This document shows, piece after piece, positions 42,982 through 51,723 of a stretch of DNA of 64,000 nt. A program made the position numbers and the translations under genes. Each line of letters opens with the position of its first letter. Position 1 is the stretch's first letter. This stretch comes from Clostridia bacterium (GTDB lineage: Bacteria > Bacillota > Clostridia > Christensenellales > Aristaeellaceae). Below the pieces are notes generated by a model. That model was not told where the DNA came from, ran no database searches, and saw nothing but the letters and a program-made list of their open reading frames with translations. The stretch lies in NCBI GenBank assembly GCA_017524615.1, contig JAFXVJ010000018.1:16466-80465 (forward strand), given 5' to 3'.

Positions 42982-44931
42982 ATGAAGAAATTGATTTGCC
43001 TTCTGATTTCGATCGTGATGCTGTTGATGGCGTGTTCTGCACTGGCTGAAATTTCAGTTTCATGGTCGGATGGAAAACTCACTGTATCTACCACGGATAC
43101 AGAGGGTATGAATATGATCCTGATTGATGGTCAAGATACCGGGAAATTTGTTGGCGATACCAGCCCTTCCCAGGTCTTTTCCGTTCCCGAGGATGGGCAG
43201 CGTCACACTGTGACCACCATTGCCTACTTCGGTGCTACTGGCGGCAGCGCTTCTTTCGTGGCCGGTGTTGCTCCTACGGATGCCCCCACTGAAGAACCCA
43301 CCGAAGCTCCCACCGCTGAACCCACGGTGGAACCCACGGAAGAGCCCACGATTGCTCCCACCGTGGAACCCACTGAGGAACCCACCGAAGAACCCACTCC
43401 TGCTCCCACCGACGTTCCTACGCCTGGCCCCAAGGACGGCCCTCTGGCTGTGTCCGTAATCGGCTATGAAGCCTCCAAGCTCACCTTCTCGGTCAGCAAT
43501 CTGGCTCCCATGCCCGGCGAAGCCTGGATCGATGGCGTCAGCACCGGCATCACCGTGTACAACGGTGTGAACACCATCACCGTTTTCCTGAAGGAAGGCA
43601 CCTACACCCTGACCATTCACGGCAACGGCGAAACCGCTTCTGACATCATCGTGGTGAAGGCTCCCGAAAACCCGGTGATTTCCAATGTCAGCTATGCCAA
43701 CGGCACCCTGAGCTTCGACCTGGATAAGCTGAACGGCCTGGGCGAGATCTGGGTATCCGATCAGAATGCCGGCACCGCGTCTGCCAATGGCCGTGTCAGC
43801 GTCCGGTACGCGCTGGTTCCCGGTGATTATACCGTGATGGTATACGATTCCATGTATGCTCTGCGGAGCAACACCCTGACCTTCCATGTGCACCGTCTGG
43901 TGGCTGCCGGCGAAGCCAAAGCGCCCACCTGCACCGAGGAAGGTCTCACCGCCGGCATCAAGTGCAGCCTGTGCAACGAGATCATCGAAGCGCAGCAGGC
44001 CATTCCCGCTCTGGGCCATGACTGGGGCGAATGGAAAGTCACCAAGGAACCCGGCGTTGGCGTCAAGGGTGAAGAAACCCGCGTTTGCAAGAACGACGAA
44101 TCCCATATCGAGACCCGCGAAATCGACGCGCTGGGCGAAGATTGGGACGACGGCGTTGTGACCAAGGAACCCACCTGCGAGGAAGAAGGCATTCGGACCT
44201 ATACCAGCAAGAATGATCCCAACCTGACCAAGGATGTGGCGATCCCCGCGCTGGGCCATACGCCTGAAGTCATCCCCGCTGTAGAGCCCACCTGCACCAC
44301 GACCGGTCTGACCGAAGGCGAGCAGTGCTCCGTCTGCGGCAAGATCACCAAGGAACAGGAAGAAATCCCCGCGCTGGGCCATATGTATATTTCTCAGCGG
44401 GCTGAATCCCTGACCCGCAAGAAGTACATCTGCGCTCGCTGCGGCGACGTCATGTACATGGATGCGAATGTGGCCATCGAAAACCTGTACGGCAGCATCC
44501 TGCGCAACGCTCTGGGCGAAGATGTGAATTATGTCGCTCAGATGGATGCGGCTGACAACAAAGTGCTGGTTATCACCGCCACGATCGATCAGAACAATCC
44601 TGAATGGGTGTCCGAAATCGGCATGTATCTGACCAAGCAAATCATCGCTGATATGCGCAGCGAAGGTTTCGAGTATGTCAAGTATGTGAATGAAGGCGCT
44701 TCCCTGGTCTTCGCGCTGGACGATCTGAAGGACGAGCTGTATCCGACCAACGATGTGATCAATGAGTATGTGATTACGCTTGATCCTCGGGTCGAGGGCG
44801 GCTGCCTGGTCAGCATGGACGCCACGATTGGCGACAATCAAAAGATTCCTGCCCAGACCTTCATCCCGATGAAGTTGAACTGGAACAACCATGACATCGA
44901 AGTAACGGCTCAGGGCATTTATAACGAATGA
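42982..44931 (+). CDS. Second secreted Cys-repeat protein with Thr/Pro/Glu stalk
   Basis: The product has 649 residues; GGAGGAG precedes the ATG. Residues 1-24 are a signal peptide (LICLLISIVMLLMACSALA; LMAC might also serve as a lipobox). After a short beta domain comes a stalk of PTEEP/PTAEP/PTVEP units (about 95-150), two Ig-like beta domains (about 155-310) and four ALGHDW modules (about 310-470), two of which have lost Cys. The C-terminal 170 residues are an unrecognised alpha/beta domain (AIENLYGSILRNALGEDVN). The domain order stalk, Ig-like, Cys module is surface-protein-like, yet no sortase or S-layer signal is present. It shares modules and style with the upstream gene and likely works with it. 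Confidence 0.82.
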   Translation: MKKLICLLISIVMLLMACSALAEISVSWSDGKLTVSTTDTEGMNMILIDGQDTGKFVGDTSPSQVFSVPEDGQRHTVTTIAYFGATGGSASFVAGVAPTDAPTEEPTEAPTAEPTVEPTEEPTIAPTVEPTEEPTEEPTPAPTDVPTPGPKDGPLAVSVIGYEASKLTFSVSNLAPMPGEAWIDGVSTGITVYNGVNTITVFLKEGTYTLTIHGNGETASDIIVVKAPENPVISNVSYANGTLSFDLDKLNGLGEIWVSDQNAGTASANGRVSVRYALVPGDYTVMVYDSMYALRSNTLTFHVHRLVAAGEAKAPTCTEEGLTAGIKCSLCNEIIEAQQAIPALGHDWGEWKVTKEPGVGVKGEETRVCKNDESHIETREIDALGEDWDDGVVTKEPTCEEEGIRTYTSKNDPNLTKDVAIPALGHTPEVIPAVEPTCTTTGLTEGEQCSVCGKITKEQEEIPALGHMYISQRAESLTRKKYICARCGDVMYMDANVAIENLYGSILRNALGEDVNYVAQMDAADNKVLVITATIDQNNPEWVSEIGMYLTKQIIADMRSEGFEYVKYVNEGASLVFALDDLKDELYPTNDVINEYVITLDPRVEGGCLVSMDATIGDNQKIPAQTFIPMKLNWNNHDIEVTAQGIYNE

Positions 44932-44949
44932 TTTCGCTCAATCAACAAG

Positions 44950-44980
44950 GGGCTGCCGCGAAAGCGGCAGTCCTTTTTTT
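44950..44980 (+). terminator. Rho-independent terminator
   Basis: GGCTGCCGC, GAAA tetraloop, GCGGCAGTCC, then TTTTTTT. Confidence 0.92.
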
Positions 44981-45318
44981 GCGCGCTGATGCCCCTGGGA
45001 ACGGATCGCAGCAGGCGGCGTTGGGCGCGACAGATGGCGGAAATTTGGTTTCACAATGCGTCAGCTTCTCTGGTGCCTCTATCCTCCCGACGGACATATG
45101 CCGTCCGTCCGGCGTAGACGCAGCCTGTGCTGAACGATCATGGGGAGCGTCGCCTGATATTTGCCATCACAAGTGCGTTTTGCCAGGCTTCTCCGGGCAG
45201 TTACGAATATTCTGTGAATTCGAGGATTTTTGCTTGACAGGTATTTATCTCCGTGGTAAAAAACATGTAAATAGTGGGTGAAAAAAGCCCACAAAAATAA
45301 AAAAGGGAGTGTACTTGT
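44981..45318. promoter_or_regulatory. Intergenic region with repeat copy and promoter of the sugar importer
   Basis: No credible coding frame. The dispersed short repeat is at 45168-45214. A consensus promoter follows at 45234-45262: TTGACA, 17-bp spacer, TAAAAA. Upstream are GC-rich imperfect palindromes including CCGACGG/CCGTCCG (about 45087-45110). Confidence 0.6.
45168..45214 (+). repeat. Dispersed short repeat upstream of the sugar importer
   Basis: CACAAGTGCGTTTTGCCAGG and the following CTTCTCCGGG match the core at 23950 and, inverted, at 17247. Confidence 0.5.
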
Positions 45319-46362
45319 ATGAAGAAGATTCTCGCGATCCTGCTGTGCGTACTGATGGTATGCGGCTGTGCCAGCGTGATGGCCGAAGGCCAGAAGGTCG
45401 GCATTTCGATGCCCACCAAGGACCTGCAGCGCTGGAACCAGGACGGCGCGAACATGCAGAAGATGTTCGAAGAAGCCGGTTTTGTGGTGGATCTGCAGTA
45501 TGCCGCCAACGACGAGCAGATTCAGTTGAACCAGGTGACCAGCATGATTAACAACGGCTGTGATGTCGTCATCATCGCCGCGATCACCAGCACCTCCCTG
45601 GGCTCCGCCCTGGATCTGGCCAAAGAAAAGGGCATCCCGGTCATCGCGTATGACCGTCTGCTGATGGCCCATGACTGGGTCAGCTACTATGCCACCTTCA
45701 ACAACTACGCCGTCGGCACCATCCAGGGCTCCTACATCAAGGACCAGCTGGATCTTGATAATGCGGAAGGCCCCTTCAACCTGGAGATCACCGCTGGCGA
45801 TCCCGGCGACAACAATGCGGGCTATTTCTATAATGGCGCCATCGACGTGCTGAAGCCCTACATCGAGTCCGGCAAGCTGGTTGTGAAGTCCGGCCAGATC
45901 GAGTTCTCCGAAGTTGCGACTCCCGCCTGGAAGACCGAGACTTCCATGAACCGCGCCAACAGCATCATCGCCTTCTATGACGACGGCTCCAACATCGATG
46001 CCTGGCTGTGCTCCAACGACTCCACCGCTCTGGGCGTTATCAACGCGCTGGAAGACAACTATGACGGCGAATGGCCCATCATCACCGGCCAGGACTGCGA
46101 CATCGCCAACACCAAGAAGATGATCGCCGGCGAGCAGAGCATGTCCGTGTTCAAGGATACCCGGACCCTGGCTGCTCAGGTTGTCAAGATGGTTACCCAG
46201 CTCCTCAACGGCGAGGAAGTGGAAGTGAACGATACCGAGACCTACAACAACGGCGTCATCACCGTTCCGTCCTTCCTGTGCGTGCCCGTGTTCGCTGATG
46301 TGAACAACTACACCGAGCTGCTGATCGATTCTGGTTACTACACCCCTGAGCAGCTGCAGTAA
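45319..46362 (+). CDS. Sugar-binding protein of ChvE/multiple-monosaccharide type
   Basis: The product has 347 residues with GGGAG upstream. The N-terminus is a signal peptide ending VCGCASVMAEG, with Cys17 as possible lipid attachment. The protein is a periplasmic-binding-protein class I fold: KVGISMPTKDLQRWNQDG, DVVIIAAITSTSLGSAL, VIAYDRLLM and GDPGDNNAGYFYNGAID. These match the ChvE/GguAB multiple sugar system rather than ribose or xylose proteins. Strong promoter and ribosome site and Ala/Asp codon bias suggest abundance. It is the first gene of the importer at 45319-50590. Confidence 0.93.
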   Translation: MKKILAILLCVLMVCGCASVMAEGQKVGISMPTKDLQRWNQDGANMQKMFEEAGFVVDLQYAANDEQIQLNQVTSMINNGCDVVIIAAITSTSLGSALDLAKEKGIPVIAYDRLLMAHDWVSYYATFNNYAVGTIQGSYIKDQLDLDNAEGPFNLEITAGDPGDNNAGYFYNGAIDVLKPYIESGKLVVKSGQIEFSEVATPAWKTETSMNRANSIIAFYDDGSNIDAWLCSNDSTALGVINALEDNYDGEWPIITGQDCDIANTKKMIAGEQSMSVFKDTRTLAAQVVKMVTQLLNGEEVEVNDTETYNNGVITVPSFLCVPVFADVNNYTELLIDSGYYTPEQLQ

Positions 46363-46399
46363 TCATTCAAACGCCGGTCTTTGACCGGCACCATTGAGG

Positions 46400-46433
46400 C
46401 GATGCAGGTGGGCCATGCTCACCTGCATCGTTT
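46400..46433 (+). terminator. Hairpin between binding-protein and ATPase genes (attenuator)
   Basis: CGATGCAGGTG, nine-base loop, CACCTGCATCG, then TTTC. The weak T run allows partial read-through and keeps the binding protein in excess of the membrane parts. A second small hairpin, GCCGGTC/GACCGGC, lies at 46373-46389. Confidence 0.7.
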
Positions 46434-46481
46434 CAGAAGAGGACATTGGTTCCCATCTTTAAGGAAAGTGGGAGGAACGCC

Positions 46482-48026
46482 ATGGGCAAGATTCTGCTTG
46501 AGATGAGAAACATCACCAAGACTTTTCCGGGTGTCAAAGCGCTTGACAACGTGAATCTGCAGGTGGAGGAAGGCGAGATCCACGCGCTGGTCGGTGAGAA
46601 CGGCGCGGGAAAGTCTACCCTGATGAACGTGCTGAGCGGGATCTATCCCCATGGGACGTATGAGGGAGACATCGTTTACGACGGAGAAGTCTGTAAGTTT
46701 TCGAAGATCAAGGATTCCGAGAAAAAAGGCATCGTCATCATTCACCAGGAATTGGCCCTGGTGCCGGAGATGACCATCGGCGAAAACATGTTCCTCGGCA
46801 ATGAGCAGGGGCACAAGTTCGCCATCAACTGGAACAAAACCTATGCGGAGGCCGACAAGTACCTCAAAATGGTAGGCCTCACAGAGAGCTCCAAGGAGCA
46901 GATCAAGACGATCGGCACCGGCAAACAGCAGCTGGTCGAAATCGCGAAGGCGCTGGCCAAGAAGGCCAGGCTGCTGATTCTGGACGAGCCGACCTCGTCT
47001 CTGAACGAAGAAGACTCCCGCGCACTGCTGGACCTTATGCTCAGCTTCAAGAAGCAGGGAATGACCATGATCATCATTACCCATAAGCTGAACGAAGTGT
47101 CCTATGTGGCGGATAAGATTACGGTTATTCGCGACGGCGCCACCATCGAGACCATCGACAATCATGGTGCGGAGCCGGTCAGCGAAGAGCGGATCATCAA
47201 GGGCATGGTTGGCCGCGAGATCACCAACCGTTTCCCCAAGCGCCCCCACGTTGTTCCCGGGGACGTCAAGATGTCGGTCCGCCACTGGACCGTGCGCCAT
47301 CCGCTTTACCCGGAGCGCAAGGTGGTGGATGACGTATCGGTATATGTCCGCGAGGGCGAGGTCATCGGCATTTACGGCCTGATGGGTGCCGGGCGGACGG
47401 AGCTGGCCATGAGTATTTTCGGCCAGAGCTATGGCGTTGGCTTCTCCGGCGAGCTGGAGCTTGACGGAAAGCCCGTCAAGATACGCAAGAGCGTCGCGGA
47501 CGCCATCAAGCACAAGATTGCCTACGTTACCGAGGACCGCAAGGGCAACGGCCTGATCCTGAGTAAATCAATCACGGTCAACACGACGCTGGCCAATCTC
47601 GACGCCGTCTCCAGCCACACTGTCATCGACGGGGACAAGGAGTTTGCGGCCGCGGAGGAATACCGCGGCAAGCTGCAGATCAAGACGCCCTCCGTGGAGC
47701 AGCTGGTGGGCAACCTGTCCGGCGGCAATCAGCAGAAGGTGCTGCTGGCCAAATGGATGTTTGCCGAGCCGGATATCCTGCTATTGGACGAGCCGACCCG
47801 CGGCATCGACGTGGGCGCCAAGTATGAGATCTACTGCATCATTAACGACCTGGCCGCAGCCGGCAAGAGCGTTGTGATGATCTCCTCCGAGCTTCCCGAG
47901 GTGCTGAACATGAGCGACCGCGTTTACGTCATGAATGAAGGCAAAATCATCGACGAGGTCAAGGCTTCGGAGGCGTCCCAGGAGAGCATCATGGCAGCGA
48001 TCATCCGATCCGGAAGGGGGGCGTAA
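46482..48026 (+). CDS. Sugar ABC transporter ATP-binding protein, two ABC domains (MmsA/GguA-like)
   Basis: The product has 514 residues from ATG at 46482 (GGGAGG upstream). Domain one has [10 protein letters not shown], signature [14 protein letters not shown] and [11 protein letters not shown]. Domain two has the degenerate Walker [11 protein letters not shown], signature [14 protein letters not shown] and [12 protein letters not shown]. Degenerate second P-loops are normal in this family. It powers the importer together with the permeases at 48029 and 49388. Confidence 0.95.
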   Translation: MGKILLEMRNITKTFPGVKALDNVNLQVEEGEIHALVGENGAGKSTLMNVLSGIYPHGTYEGDIVYDGEVCKFSKIKDSEKKGIVIIHQELALVPEMTIGENMFLGNEQGHKFAINWNKTYAEADKYLKMVGLTESSKEQIKTIGTGKQQLVEIAKALAKKARLLILDEPTSSLNEEDSRALLDLMLSFKKQGMTMIIITHKLNEVSYVADKITVIRDGATIETIDNHGAEPVSEERIIKGMVGREITNRFPKRPHVVPGDVKMSVRHWTVRHPLYPERKVVDDVSVYVREGEVIGIYGLMGAGRTELAMSIFGQSYGVGFSGELELDGKPVKIRKSVADAIKHKIAYVTEDRKGNGLILSKSITVNTTLANLDAVSSHTVIDGDKEFAAAEEYRGKLQIKTPSVEQLVGNLSGGNQQKVLLAKWMFAEPDILLLDEPTRGIDVGAKYEIYCIINDLAAAGKSVVMISSELPEVLNMSDRVYVMNEGKIIDEVKASEASQESIMAAIIRSGRGA

Positions 48027-48028
48027 CG

Positions 48029-49366
48029 ATGAGTGAGCAAGTAAAAAAGTCCCCGCTGAAAGAGCCGCTCAGCTTCGGCCCGAAGGTGGGCAGCTTTCTC
48101 CGTAAATACACCATGGTCCTCGCGCTGGTGGCGGTGGTCATCGCCTTCGGCGTCCTGGTGGATCCCAAGAACAGCATCCTTTCCAACAAGAACCTGACAA
48201 GCCTGATCACAGCAAATACTTACGTCTTCATCCTGGCAACCGGTATGCTGCTGTGCATCCTGACCGGCGGCAACATCGACCTTTCCGTCGGCGCGGTGGT
48301 GTGTCTGGCCGGCGCAGTGGGCTGCATCATACTGGAAGCCAAAATGAACATGTGGCTGGCTGTACTGGCCATGATGGGTATCTGCCTGGTCATCGGCGTG
48401 TTCCAGGGCTTCTGGATCGCCAAGATCCGGGTGCCGGCGTTCATTGCAACGTTGTCAGGCTTTTATGCGTACCGCGGAATTGCTTCCTGGATCATGAAGG
48501 GTGAGTCCCACGTCGGTATGATCGACAAGGATTCCGCGTTCATCAAGTATTTCGGCAGCTACAACAACAGCTATGTGTCCTCGGTTCTCAAGGGCTGGTT
48601 CCCGGCCCTGGAACAGTCGGCGAAAGACGGCTGGATCGCGAATACGGAGAAAATCTTCACCAGTGAGAACGCGCTGTTCAAGTCGTTCCTGTTCGGCGTC
48701 AACAACACAAAGAGTTTTGATGTCATCAGCTTCCTGATCGGCCTGACGGCCGCGCTGATTTTCATTGTGCTGATGATCCGCAAGATCATCGTCCAGAAGA
48801 AACTGGGCATCAAGCAGTCCATCCCGGGGCAGATCATCACCACCGTGATCGTCTCCCTCGCCATTGTCTGGCTGAGCCTTGCCCTGAGCTACTACAAGGG
48901 CTTCCCGATGGTGCTGGTTTGGATTCTCCTGGTGCTGGGCGTGTACGCCTACATCACCAACCGGACCGCCATGGGCCGTCACCTGTACGCTGTGGGCGGC
49001 AATGAAAAGGCCACCGCGCTCTCCGGCATCAAGACCCGGAACGTCTATTGGTTCGCCTACGCCAACATCGGCCTGCTGGCCGGCCTGGCGGGCGCCCTGA
49101 CGGCGGGCCTCAACAAGGGCATTGACCCCAAATACGGTGAGGGCTACGAGATGGACGCCATCGCCGCGTGCTTCATTGGCGGCGCTTCCGCCTACGGCGG
49201 CACCGGCAAAGTGTCCGGTATGATCATCGGCGCCATCCTGATGGGCGTCATCAACAAGGGCATGGACCTGAACGGTGTGGAAGACCCCTACAAGAAAGTG
49301 GTCAAGGGCCTCGTTCTGCTGGCAGCCGTGCTGTTCGACGTGCTCTCGAAGCGGCGCAAGCGCTGA
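48029..49366 (+). CDS. Multiple-monosaccharide ABC transporter permease (GguB/MmsB-like), first copy
   Basis: The product has 445 residues, with about ten membrane segments and the BPD_transp_2 core (LTGGNIDLSVGAVVCLAGA; SGFYAYRGIASWIM; AVGGNEKATALSGI; EMDAIAACFIGGASAYGG). An insertion of about 80 residues (about 165-245) before the mid-protein helix makes it longer than the second permease. It starts three bases after the ATPase stop. Confidence 0.93.
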   Translation: MSEQVKKSPLKEPLSFGPKVGSFLRKYTMVLALVAVVIAFGVLVDPKNSILSNKNLTSLITANTYVFILATGMLLCILTGGNIDLSVGAVVCLAGAVGCIILEAKMNMWLAVLAMMGICLVIGVFQGFWIAKIRVPAFIATLSGFYAYRGIASWIMKGESHVGMIDKDSAFIKYFGSYNNSYVSSVLKGWFPALEQSAKDGWIANTEKIFTSENALFKSFLFGVNNTKSFDVISFLIGLTAALIFIVLMIRKIIVQKKLGIKQSIPGQIITTVIVSLAIVWLSLALSYYKGFPMVLVWILLVLGVYAYITNRTAMGRHLYAVGGNEKATALSGIKTRNVYWFAYANIGLLAGLAGALTAGLNKGIDPKYGEGYEMDAIAACFIGGASAYGGTGKVSGMIIGAILMGVINKGMDLNGVEDPYKKVVKGLVLLAAVLFDVLSKRRKR

Positions 49367-49387
49367 CACAGGAAGGAGGACAAAACA

Positions 49388-50590
49388 ATGGAAAGCAAAT
49401 CGGTTTTTGCCGTTCTGAAAAAGAACGTCATGCTCATTGTCCTGGTTCTTGTGTTTGTGCTGTTTGTGATCCTCACCCACGGCGGCTTCTTCAGCGCGAA
49501 CACCTTCACCGATCTGGTCAAGAACAACGCCTACGTCTTTATCCTCGGCGCGGGCATGCTGATGTGCATGCTGACCGGCGGCAACATTGACCTGAGCTGC
49601 GGCTCGACGGTCTGCATGTTCGGTGCGCTGGGCGCCTTCTTCATGTCCACCAACAAAGGCACGCTGGAAAATCCGATCAACGTGCTGAATCTGGGCGTGC
49701 CCCTGTCCATCCTGATGATGCTGGCCATCGGTTTTGCCTATGGCTCGCTGCTGGGGTTCCTGATCGCCTATGTGCGGATCCCGCCGTGGATCGCTACCCT
49801 GACCTTCTTCCTGGCTTTCCGCGGTCTGGGCACGGCGCTTCTGAACTGGGCCAATCCAACCGATAAAACCCTCGCCTACCTGCCGGAATCCTTCCTGCAG
49901 ACCTTCTACAAAGGTGTCCTTTTCCCGACCGAAGGGTTCAACTGGCCATGCTTTGTCATTGGCCTGCTGGCAGCCGGCGCGGTCGTCTTCCTGCTGTTCT
50001 TCAGCCGGAAAAAGCGGATGGAGAAGGGCTATTCAGTCGAACCCATGTACATGACCTGCCTCAAGGGCGGCCTCAGCGCCGCCGGGATCATCCTGCTGAT
50101 GACCCAGTTGGCCATGGACAAGGGCCTTCCGGCACCGCTGCTGTGGGTGGTGGGCATCATCCTGATCTACTATTTCATCACCAGCAAGACCACCATCGGC
50201 CGCCATTTCTATGTGGTGGGCAGCAACATGGAGGCCGCGCGTCTCTCCGGCGTCAACACCCGCCGGATCATGTTCCTGGCCTATCTGAACATGGCCATCC
50301 TGTCTACCCTGGCTACCATGATCAACATGGCGCGTTTCCAGACCGCCATGCCAAATGCCGGCCTGAACTATGAGATGGATGCCATTGCGGCCTGCGTGGT
50401 GGGCGGCGTGTCCGCCAGCGGCGGCGCGGGCACCATCATCGGCATGGTCATCGGTGCAACCCTCATCGGCGTCATCAACCTTGGTATGATCGCGGTCAAC
50501 CTGGACCAGCACTTCCAGTACATCGTCAAGGGCTTCGTGCTGCTGGCCGCCGTTGTGTTCGATATCCTGTCCAAAAAACGTCAAAAGTAA
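49388..50590 (+). CDS. Multiple-monosaccharide ABC transporter permease, second copy
   Basis: The product has 400 residues, preceded by AAGGAGG. It is clearly paralogous to the preceding permease (MLTGGNIDLSCGSTVCMFGA; VVGSNMEAARLSGVNTRR; YEMDAIAACVVGGVSASGG). Most GguB/MmsB operons have one permease that forms a homodimer; two suggests a heterodimer. It ends the core importer. Confidence 0.92.
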   Translation: MESKSVFAVLKKNVMLIVLVLVFVLFVILTHGGFFSANTFTDLVKNNAYVFILGAGMLMCMLTGGNIDLSCGSTVCMFGALGAFFMSTNKGTLENPINVLNLGVPLSILMMLAIGFAYGSLLGFLIAYVRIPPWIATLTFFLAFRGLGTALLNWANPTDKTLAYLPESFLQTFYKGVLFPTEGFNWPCFVIGLLAAGAVVFLLFFSRKKRMEKGYSVEPMYMTCLKGGLSAAGIILLMTQLAMDKGLPAPLLWVVGIILIYYFITSKTTIGRHFYVVGSNMEAARLSGVNTRRIMFLAYLNMAILSTLATMINMARFQTAMPNAGLNYEMDAIAACVVGGVSASGGAGTIIGMVIGATLIGVINLGMIAVNLDQHFQYIVKGFVLLAAVVFDILSKKRQK

Positions 50591-50612
50591 GCATTGGCAT
50601 GGAACCCAGATC

Positions 50613-50640
50613 GACCCCCGTGACCTTGGTCACGGGGGTC
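50613..50640 (+). terminator. Strong hairpin after the importer
   Basis: GACCCCCGTGACC, TTG loop, GGTCACGGGGGTC. There is no T run, so this may be a stability hairpin with read-through to the two small genes behind it. Confidence 0.6.
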
Positions 50641-50656
50641 TGCCAAAAGGAGATGC

Positions 50657-50911
50657 TTGGCTTTGAACAGTGGGAAATCCAGATCCGGCCTGATTGGATT
50701 GGTGGCGGCATACCTGATTTACATCGCGTATGAACTCTATCAGGGTCGGAATGATCCGAAAACCACCATGACGCCCGCTGTACGGATCATATGTATTGTG
50801 TTCTTTGGGGTGGTTTCCGTTGCGCTGCTGGTATATGCTTATCGGATTTGGAAGCAGGGCAGCCGGGAAGAGGAAAAACCGCCGGAAAAAGAGGATGAAT
50901 CACTCAAATAA
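50657..50911 (+). CDS. Small two-helix membrane protein, unknown
   Basis: The product has 84 residues from TTG at 50657 (82 from the TTG at 50663); AAAGGAG is upstream of both. Two hydrophobic segments (about 12-28, LIGLVAAYLIYIAYELY; about 45-65, ICIVFFGVVSVALLVYAY) are joined by a short loop, and the tail is charged (EEEKPPEKEDESLK). It lies behind the importer, and both small genes may be co-transcribed with it. No named family recognised. Confidence 0.65.
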   Translation: MALNSGKSRSGLIGLVAAYLIYIAYELYQGRNDPKTTMTPAVRIICIVFFGVVSVALLVYAYRIWKQGSREEEKPPEKEDESLK

Positions 50912-50944
50912 CGGCCAGTATTGCGCTCAGGAGGATATCTGCCA

Positions 50945-51379
50945 ATGGACGAGCTGTTTGCGGCGCTGGAGCAGGCGTTTGCCGATTATCGCCAGGACCT
51001 GGAAGGCTTTCAGCGCAAAAGGAAACCCACCGATGGGCTGCTGGGATTTGGACGCACATTGGGAGATGATCCCTGCAATGAACGGCTGGATGAGCGCATC
51101 CGACAGACGGTGGAGGCGTTATGCGTCTTGCAGCCTTCTCCCGGGGAAGCGGAGCGGGCAATCCGGCTGCTTCTTTTCGATCAGGGGACAAAGGCCTGGC
51201 CCACAGAAGCGCAATGGATGCTGCGCGCGGTAGAGCGCCACGCGCTTCCGCTGATTCCTTATTTGGAGAAGGAGAGATCGGCGCTGCTCTGCCAGGAATA
51301 TGGCAAGCGGTACCGTCCCTGGGATCGTTTGCCCGTTCAAAAACAGGTCTATAAGGCGCTCAAAGCCAAAGTCATATAA
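50945..51379 (+). CDS. Soluble protein of unknown function
   Basis: The product has 144 residues from ATG at 50945 with AGGAGG at the start of the leader. It is helical and charged with no membrane segment (MDELFAALEQAFADYRQDLE; ERLDERIRQTVEALC; ERAIRLLLFDQG). Nothing in it suggests a catalytic site. Its stop codon (TAA at 51377-51379) abuts the left end of the palindromic element. Function unknown. Confidence 0.7.
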   Translation: MDELFAALEQAFADYRQDLEGFQRKRKPTDGLLGFGRTLGDDPCNERLDERIRQTVEALCVLQPSPGEAERAIRLLLFDQGTKAWPTEAQWMLRAVERHALPLIPYLEKERSALLCQEYGKRYRPWDRLPVQKQVYKALKAKVI

Positions 51380-51540
51380 TACTATTCTCAATCTAAAATC
51401 TTATCATCTTTGGGTGTCTTTTCCGCCCTGGCGTTGCTTCATTCCGGTCAACGCAGCGGTGCTACGCCTCCCTCCATTCAGCTTAGCCAGGGCGAAAAAC
51501 TCATCCAAAATCTGATCATCTTTTATACTGAGAATAGTAT
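51379..51540. repeat. Dispersed palindromic element (MITE-like), best copy
   Basis: The 162-bp element has perfect 12-bp terminal inverted repeats: ATACTATTCTCA (51379-51390) and TGAGAATAGTAT (51529-51540). Beyond these the arms pair imperfectly over about 55 bases each (…CGCCCTGGCG, …CGCCCTGGCT). The core is TTCATTCCGGTCAACGCAGC and CCTCCCTCCATTCAGCTTAG. No transposase. Related copies are at 28947-29084 and 1930-2035. Flanks share ATAA but not a perfect target duplication. Confidence 0.8.
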
Positions 51541-51678
51541 AAGCGATCACAGCATCGCCGTATTGGGAGAGGAGATGCCTGAAAGCGGGAAAAGGGGCAA
51601 GGGCTGGAGAAAAAAGCCATCGGCCCTTCAGACGCAAACCCGCAATCCGATCGCTTGGAACAGACGGCATAAACATAC

Positions 51679-51723
51679 GATGGCCATAGCGGCTGTGCGT
51701 GCTATGGCCATCCTGTTATTTTT
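51679..51723 (+). terminator. Terminator hairpin between 50945 gene and the glycerate kinase gene
   Basis: GATGGCCATAGC (51679-51690) and GCTATGGCCATC (51701-51712) with CTGTTATTTTT after it. It may serve both strands. Confidence 0.7.
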
